From positions 11,242,688 to 11,306,687 of the forward strand of contig JBANSL010000013.1 of NCBI GenBank assembly GCA_037127255.1: DNA of 64,000 bases, read 5' to 3'. The notes below the pieces were generated by a model. That model did no database searches. It saw nothing but the letters and a program-made list of their open reading frames with translations, and had not been told where the DNA came from. Position 1 is the stretch's first letter; the number at the start of each line of letters is the position of its first letter. The DNA comes from Persicaria tinctoria. Its lineage: Eukaryota > Streptophyta > Magnoliopsida > Caryophyllales > Polygonaceae. Position numbers and translations under genes: made by a program. Positions 58,543 to 64,000 of the stretch are shown here, piece after piece.

Positions 58543-59289
58543 CAACGTTACGGTCCTTTGACAGTTATAAGATCAACCTTGCTGAAGTATGAAGGTAAAC
58601 AGCTCACAAAACGATGATGGTTCCCAGTAGTGCCAACTCAAGTATGTAATGTTGATCAACAAAAGATTGATGTGTTCTTACTAAAAAAAAAGATTGAAAC
58701 GATTTCTAATGCTAAATTTTTAATACATATATATGGTATCTCATGTCGTCAGTCATCACACATTAAGTAATTATTCCAAAAAATACAAATAAATTGATCA
58801 ATGCAATAACCAAAGAAATTTTAATCCAAAAAAATACGTATTGAAAACAACCACAATATGCCTCGTGTCTACAAAGTTGGACTCTTTGATCCAGAATAGC
58901 ATGCCTTAGTGTAGCTCAATTGACACCGATCCAAATCCTCTATACCACCTATAGTGAAAACTAGTACTTTTCCCGAACCTTTTTCGGGTGTTTTCATAAT
59001 ATTTTCGATCGAGTTTGACATATTAAGTATAAAATATTCGACACGTCAAATTAAATCGGGATGTGATGGGGATTTGACTCGGGTCCTAGTTCTAGCCACA
59101 TTTTCCTTCCCTTTGAAATAACCAGGTGAGCTATGCGGAATTTCTGATTCAATCTACATTCTGTTTCTAATTATCACAAAAGTTCCACTATACACACACA
59201 CAAAAAAAAAAAATTATATACATATTTTTTTATTTTATATATATTGCTTTTCACAAAAGTTCCCCAGTAGTTATTACAAAACCCCACCG
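58543..59289. other. Intergenic
   Basis: No gene or element recognised. Confidence 0.35.
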
Positions 59290-59600
59290 CAATAAATTTG
59301 TAGGTTTTTATATTCATAATGTATTAGATATTAAAAAATGTGTTTCATGGCCATTAACTATTTCACACCATTTCTGTGAAACGTGCTGAGATAAAACTAT
59401 GGATTCATCATTGTGATGGTTTTAAGGTGCGGCAGCCGGCATGTTACCATGGGAGTCCATATATTCCAAATGTAATCCAACGACAACAAATTTGTAGGTT
59501 TTTATATTCATAATGTATTAGAAATTAAAAAATGTGTTTCATGGCCATTAACTATTTCACACCATTGTTGTGAAACGTGCTGAGATAAAACGATCGATTC
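59290..59600. repeat. ~120-bp direct duplication
   Basis: AAATTTGTAGGTTTTTATAT to GAAACGTGCTGAGATAAAAC occurs at about 59295-59397 and 59488-59590 with very few differences. A 90-bp unrelated spacer lies between. Confidence 0.85.
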
Positions 59601-61124
59601 ATAATTATGTTTCATCCATATCTAATTGAATTGAATGTATATGTCTGTAACTATTTACATGCAGTTCACTTCAAAATATAATTAGTTTATTATAAAATAA
59701 TAAACCGACATAATATCATAAGCATAAACTTAAATTGTATCAGTGTAACCGGTTATCATATTATTCATAATATAACCTTTTAAAAAATAGGAAACTAAAT
59801 TTATAATTTCCCACAATTTAACCCCAAGTAAAAGTTGCTAAAAAAAACCTAACTAAACCTAGACTCGATCATGTGCCGCCCATAGCCTCGAATTCGTCGA
59901 CCAAGTCTCCTCCTTTGTCTCCAATCTCACCTTCTACACTGTCAATCAGATGGTTGTGGCCTTCCATGAGTTGGATCTAGGTGGCATCTTCTTGCCCTGT
60001 TCACTCTCTCTCCATGTACAGTGTTCACTACTCCCCCTCATTCTTAAGCTATCACCCATTTAACTCTCCGAGGTCGACTGTCAAAGATGTGGCTCGCCTC
60101 CTTGCCTCCCCATCTTGCAAAAAATAAGATGGACAAAGGGTTTCGTCGGGGCCAAGTCTGTCACAACCTACCTAGACCAGCAAGAGATTGAAAACCACGT
60201 TAACATTATAGACCGATGAGCTTCTTAAGATCAATAAATGACAAATTATACACACCATAATCTATCTATATATAGTATTCTTCATGATAGACCAAACTAA
60301 AAATCACGGTTAAGAAAACATATATATAATTTATAAAGGGGACAAGATACTCATGTCCGATTACAAACATATAAAAATCATGGCATTCACAAACTGATTT
60401 GATCCCTACACTAAGCATCTACAACATTTATAAATTGCTAAATAGAAAAATCAAAGCCTCACCTTCCAGCGGATGCCATTCAACATCGGTAGCTAAAAAT
60501 TATGGCTCATCGACTCCGAACATTCCATGATGCAAAAAAACTCAAATTCCTCAATACCTATATTTATTAAGGTGGAAGAAACATTAAAGTGAGAATTGTA
60601 AGGTTGTGAAACCGTTGTGCAGTAAATGTTATGAAACTCCTAATTTTGTGTTGATTGAAACTCCTAATCCCACTAAATGCGCCTAATCATAGGGAATTTT
60701 GTTGATTGAAACTCCCAGATTCAATATTTTATATGTTGCCATTAAAATCAAAGTGTAAACATTTATCTAAGCTAAAGCATATTATCCATGACTAACCTCT
60801 ACAAACCCAGTTGCTCTTTGATGATTGTTTTTGGGGGCTACTCAGCCTGCTGAATTAGCATAATAGGAACAATAGCTAGGTTAGGTTAATTTGGCATCTC
60901 AATCCAAGAGGTCATTTGTGAGATTCAGACACATCACACATGGAAAATGAATCAAACAATTCATACTACAGAGGAACATGAAGCTATATAGTTTATTAAA
61001 AAATTGCACATCATAGTGTAAATTGAATCCCGTAACTATGATGCAATTTCAAGAGTTTGGTAATTAAAACATATCTTGAGTGACATTCAACTTTGTATAA
61101 ATCATAGCACATCATTTTGCTCAC
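59601..61124. other. Intergenic with an unrecognised open patch
   Basis: 59890-60010 (plus) is unusually protein-like (VSNLTFYTVNQMVVAFHELD), but there is no recognisable domain and no splice partner. Nothing else supported. Confidence 0.3.
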
Positions 61125-61340
61125 CTTCAAGTTGTGATAAACTTTACATCCCATCTTCATGGCCTCTTTGAAGGAGGTGACTCCAATAGGAAGGATCTTG
61201 CACTCCTTAAACAAATATGTTAATAGTTCTAGACGTGTCATGCTAAAAAAATACAACATGAATAAGAAACAAATGAGCATCTACATAGCAAGCTTGTTCT
61301 CTTCAAGTGATCCACCATTGATCACATTCACATTGACAGT
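61125..61340 (-). pseudogene. Enolase exon fragments
   Basis: Exon 61125-61205 (acceptor TTTAAG, donor GTGAGC) encodes ECKILPIGVTSFKEAMKMG then CKVYHNLK, matching the enolase segment around FMILPVGASSFKEAMKMG. The preceding piece, 61284 to about 61335, reads VNVINGGSLEENKLAM, the enolase NVINGGSHAGNKLAM motif, but its donor is lost and TAG follows directly. Upstream and downstream enolase exons are absent, and the catalytic His of GGSHAGNK is replaced by Leu. A decayed duplicate or captured piece. Confidence 0.85.
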
Positions 61341-63500
61341 AGGGGTGAGCAATATTATCTTTTTTTTTTTAGTAAGCTCAACAATGTGCTACATTTAATC
61401 CATGCTAACCAATATAGAAATCCAAGCGAACCCCTGCGGCCCTGAATGTTCATCAAATTGAAATTGGATAGCTTTCTTAAACCCAACTGAAGCCAAATTT
61501 TTCATATTTTTCAAAAAAACACTCTAATTATTTGATACATTTTATCAAACACCTTGTGTGCAATTACTTAATCAATAAAATTCATTTCCATATTTCAAAT
61601 GTATGCACTTCTTCTTAGAGACATTTAATCAAACACCTTATGTGCAAAGATTAAACCTAAAATATAACAACTTTAGAACCTCAAATTTGACTAATAAATC
61701 CCAATATATAATGCAATCATCCATACAAGCACAAGAAGATGAAAGCTAATTAAAGTGAAGTTGTAATCATAAAACAAAATCAACCTAGACTAACCATCTA
61801 AACGTGCATCATCTCCCTCAAATTTCATTCAATCTTCTATCTTTAGGCTTGAAGAAATGGGAGAGTGAAAACCCATTACATATCAAAATAGGAATTAATA
61901 ATTTAGAACTCAAATAAATCAACCATAGTAGGAGAAGAGGAAATACCATTTGTCGGAGGAGATCGCAAGCCAACGTCGACGATCGATGCCTATTCTAACC
62001 GAGGTTTTTTTGCAAGAGAGAGTTCATTTAGCAGGGCCGATTCCACCGCTGTCAACTAACCGCCTCCCGCGACTCGCCCTCGTCTGCCCACCACTCGGAT
62101 CTAAGTAACCACCTACCACCCACGGATTTAAGCACTTGAGATTAGCATGGATGGAGGAGGAAATTGAAATCGTTGAGCATGGATGGGGAGAACGTGGGTT
62201 TGTCCCTGAAGAAGACGCCTGCAAGAGAACATGGAAAGGAGGTTAATTTTCTAAAAAAACGCTTGAAAGGAGGTGGTTTCTTAACTTGAAGAGAGAACGT
62301 GGGCTGCTGATGGGAATTCTTAGGGTTTCTCAACTAAGGACACGTGGCGCAAATTTTTCCAAAGACCTTGCTTCTAAAATAATAAGTATAAGGGGTGGAT
62401 TCTTTGATGTCGGTGATTACTTATTTTTTTTTATTAGGTAAGAATTTGACGCACCAGACAAACCCAGTGGATCGAGAGGCCGAATAAATCGGCGACGGAT
62501 AAACCGTCAATACAAGTAAAATGAAAAGCAACACCAAACCAGATAAAACCAAATTACAAGGATGCAGTTACAAACACAGTCTAGTACTATCCCAGAAAGA
62601 ACCGAAGCAAGTGCGACAACTCGTCTGTCCGTTGGTAGAGGCAATTTAGGGAACCCCTAGGGAACTAAGTGGAAACCTCAGATTTGGACTCTACCGACGA
62701 ATCTTCAGGTTCCGATCACGTTCACGACCTCTCGCGCGTCGACAAATGAGAAGAACACCGCTCTTATACCGCTAGCCTCAAAGCCAAATAACCACACAAC
62801 CAATCGGCAAACCTAGCCAATCCACACTTTTTCCTCTCTCTCAATTTTTTTTTATTGCAACGGGCCGCTTTGGGCTCAAGGCAAAAGCCTTGGGCCCAAA
62901 GGAAAGCTGGCGAGCCCAAACGGGCTGCTAACCTTGGGCCCAAAGAAAGGCAATCGAGCCCTGGCTAGGAAGCCAAACCCAAGCCAGCAACCGGCGATCA
63001 CCAACCGCCAACACCAAACCCGCGGATGGCTAGCCACCAAGGAGGTGGATTTGACATCAAGAGGGATAAAAGAGAGACACCAGCCGACCGAAGGTGGAGA
63101 GGAGCACCACCACCGCCAGCGAGGACCCGAAATAGGAGGATGACTAGTGGCAGCGCCACCCTGACGGTGATGGACGACATCGACAAACGGAGGCCACGAC
63201 GAGCAACGATGAGGACGAGGATGGAGAACGCCAATAATAGTAGAAATTGATTGGAGGATAGTTAATAAGATTTTCGCTGGAAAATTGGGGACAAAATAGG
63301 GTTGAGATTGGAGTTTTTTGACAAAAAATCTAGAGAGAGGGCAGAGCCCATCTCTCTAGAATTTGGTTTTTTTTTACCCACCACCCCAAATATCTTTATC
63401 GGTGATTACTTATCGTTTTGTGAAAATGTTTTAGGATTGTCGGTGCATTGAATTTATTCATAGGATTGTCGGTGATTACTTGTGTAAGTTTGGGCGAGAT
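61341..63500. other. Intergenic; GC-richer unclassified block at 62430-63250
   Basis: 61341-62430 has no gene. 62430-63250 has a distinct GC-richer composition (CCAGACAAACCCAGTGGATC, GGCCGAATAAATCGGCGACGG, GCCTTGGGCCCAAAGG). Its opening phrase resembles text near 25090 (CCAGACAAC...TAGAGGTTGAATAAAT), suggesting a dispersed repeat, perhaps a transposon leader. Frames there lack domains. Confidence 0.35.
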
Positions 63501-63519
63501 CTAGCTCCAGACTCTAGAG

Positions 63520-63990
63520 TGATGTAGTACATAAAGGTGGCAAGATTTGAATGCATCTACAAGCTTGGATCTGGGTTTGAGCTAGACAACGAGTTAATCA
63601 CGACGTTGATAGAGAGATGGAGACTTGAGACCCACACCTTCCACTTCAATGTTGGGGAGATCGCAATCACGCTCTAAGATGTTTTAGTTATATTGGGTCT
63701 AAGTAGTGACGGTCTCGTAGTTATTAATGGAAGTGCATGCTACGATTGGTCAACCATTGCTGAAACATTGTTTGGGCAAAGACCCCCTCTAAATCAGATT
63801 AGGGGTTCGTCGGTGAAGGTGGCCTATCTTTGACAACTACGTACTATTGGTGCCCTTACCAAAAGATGTGGCGGAACATGCAGTGCAGTGCCACGCTAGA
63901 GCGTACATTCTACTTTTTTGTGATGAAGGGAGTGTTATAGAGGATTTGGATTGTTTTTTATTCCACTTTTGCATTTTTTTCCTAAAAGAA
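63520..63990 (+). pseudogene. Second Plant Mobile Domain remnant (window edge)
   Basis: Plus-strand reading gives VARFECIYKLGSGFELDN, ITTLIERWRLETHTFHFNVG and EIAITL-stop-DVLVILGLSS. After frame changes it gives VAEHAVQCHARAYIL, matching the PMD core seen in the 55-57-kb gene (RWRPETYTFHFTIGEATITL; VQCHARAYILQL). Several stops and shifts make it a clear pseudogene. It is more diverged than, and separate from, the MULE copy, and probably continues beyond the window. Confidence 0.8.
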
Positions 63991-64000
63991 CTTTAAACAA

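Noticed and set aside
62934..63250. Overlapping 69-78-codon frames in a GC-rich block
   Set aside because: Composition-driven open frames on both strands with no domain or splice evidence.

Overview
The window is nuclear DNA of a flowering plant, almost certainly a eudicot. It has short-exon, GT-AG spliced genes with close counterparts in Arabidopsis, plant tRNA genes, an AT-rich background, and a heavy load of plant-type transposons (L1 and RTE LINEs, Ty1/copia, Mutator-like elements, Stowaway-like and foldback MITEs, tRNA-derived SINE pieces). I cannot fix the species; an asterid is only a guess.

Host genes are few and well separated. On the minus strand at 1.35-5.32 kb is a complete 17-exon SCD2-like gene (556 aa; partner of the DENN protein SCD1 in post-Golgi traffic, endocytosis and cytokinesis). 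At 19.66-20.29 kb (minus) is a two-exon Glu/Ala-rich acidic protein gene. At 35.09-35.89 kb (plus) is a fasciclin-like arabinogalactan protein of the FLA7 type with a 5' UTR intron. At 37.23-39.82 kb (minus) is a complete 7-exon TBC-domain Rab-GAP gene (404 aa). tRNA-Leu(CAG) lies at 7.72 kb and tRNA-Ile(AAT) at 36.85 kb. Broken or partial host genes are: a terminal exon at 11.6 kb whose stop codon is the exact insertion point of an RTE LINE; an F-box gene at 48.2-49.4 kb disrupted by a nonsense codon and a 28-bp frameshifting duplication; a histone H4 tail at 50.9 kb; enolase exons at 61.1-61.3 kb; and a Plant Mobile Domain remnant at the right edge.

The rest is largely mobile DNA, much of it with recognisable target-site duplications: an RTE LINE (11.9-13.5 kb, 15-bp TSD); a young L1 with a 1,214-codon open frame and poly(A) (15.1-18.9 kb); an older L1 (45.5-47.1 kb, 17-bp TSD) with a MITE nested in it; a 3.1-kb Pack-MULE-like element (27.2-30.3 kb) holding fragments of KAE1/OSGEP and probably ribosomal protein L5, plus two inverted tRNA-like sequences; a nest of small TIR elements at 30.7-31.9 kb; and a 6.9-kb Mutator-like element (51.64-58.53 kb, 9-bp TSD) with about 470-bp TIRs, a MURA transposase gene carrying a single frameshift, and a Plant Mobile Domain gene.

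The most unusual theme is that several apparently unrelated repeats carry family-specific arrays of short CpG-containing palindromes (AGTCGCTGTT/AACAGCGACT, GGTCG-TTG-CGACC, CGCGGT/ACCGCG, CACGTCCTTAAGGACGTG, GTCGGCAAGCTT/AAGCTTGCCGAC). A separate 138-nt hairpin at 32.7 kb has 42-nt arms that differ only at positions that become G-U wobbles in a minus-strand transcript.
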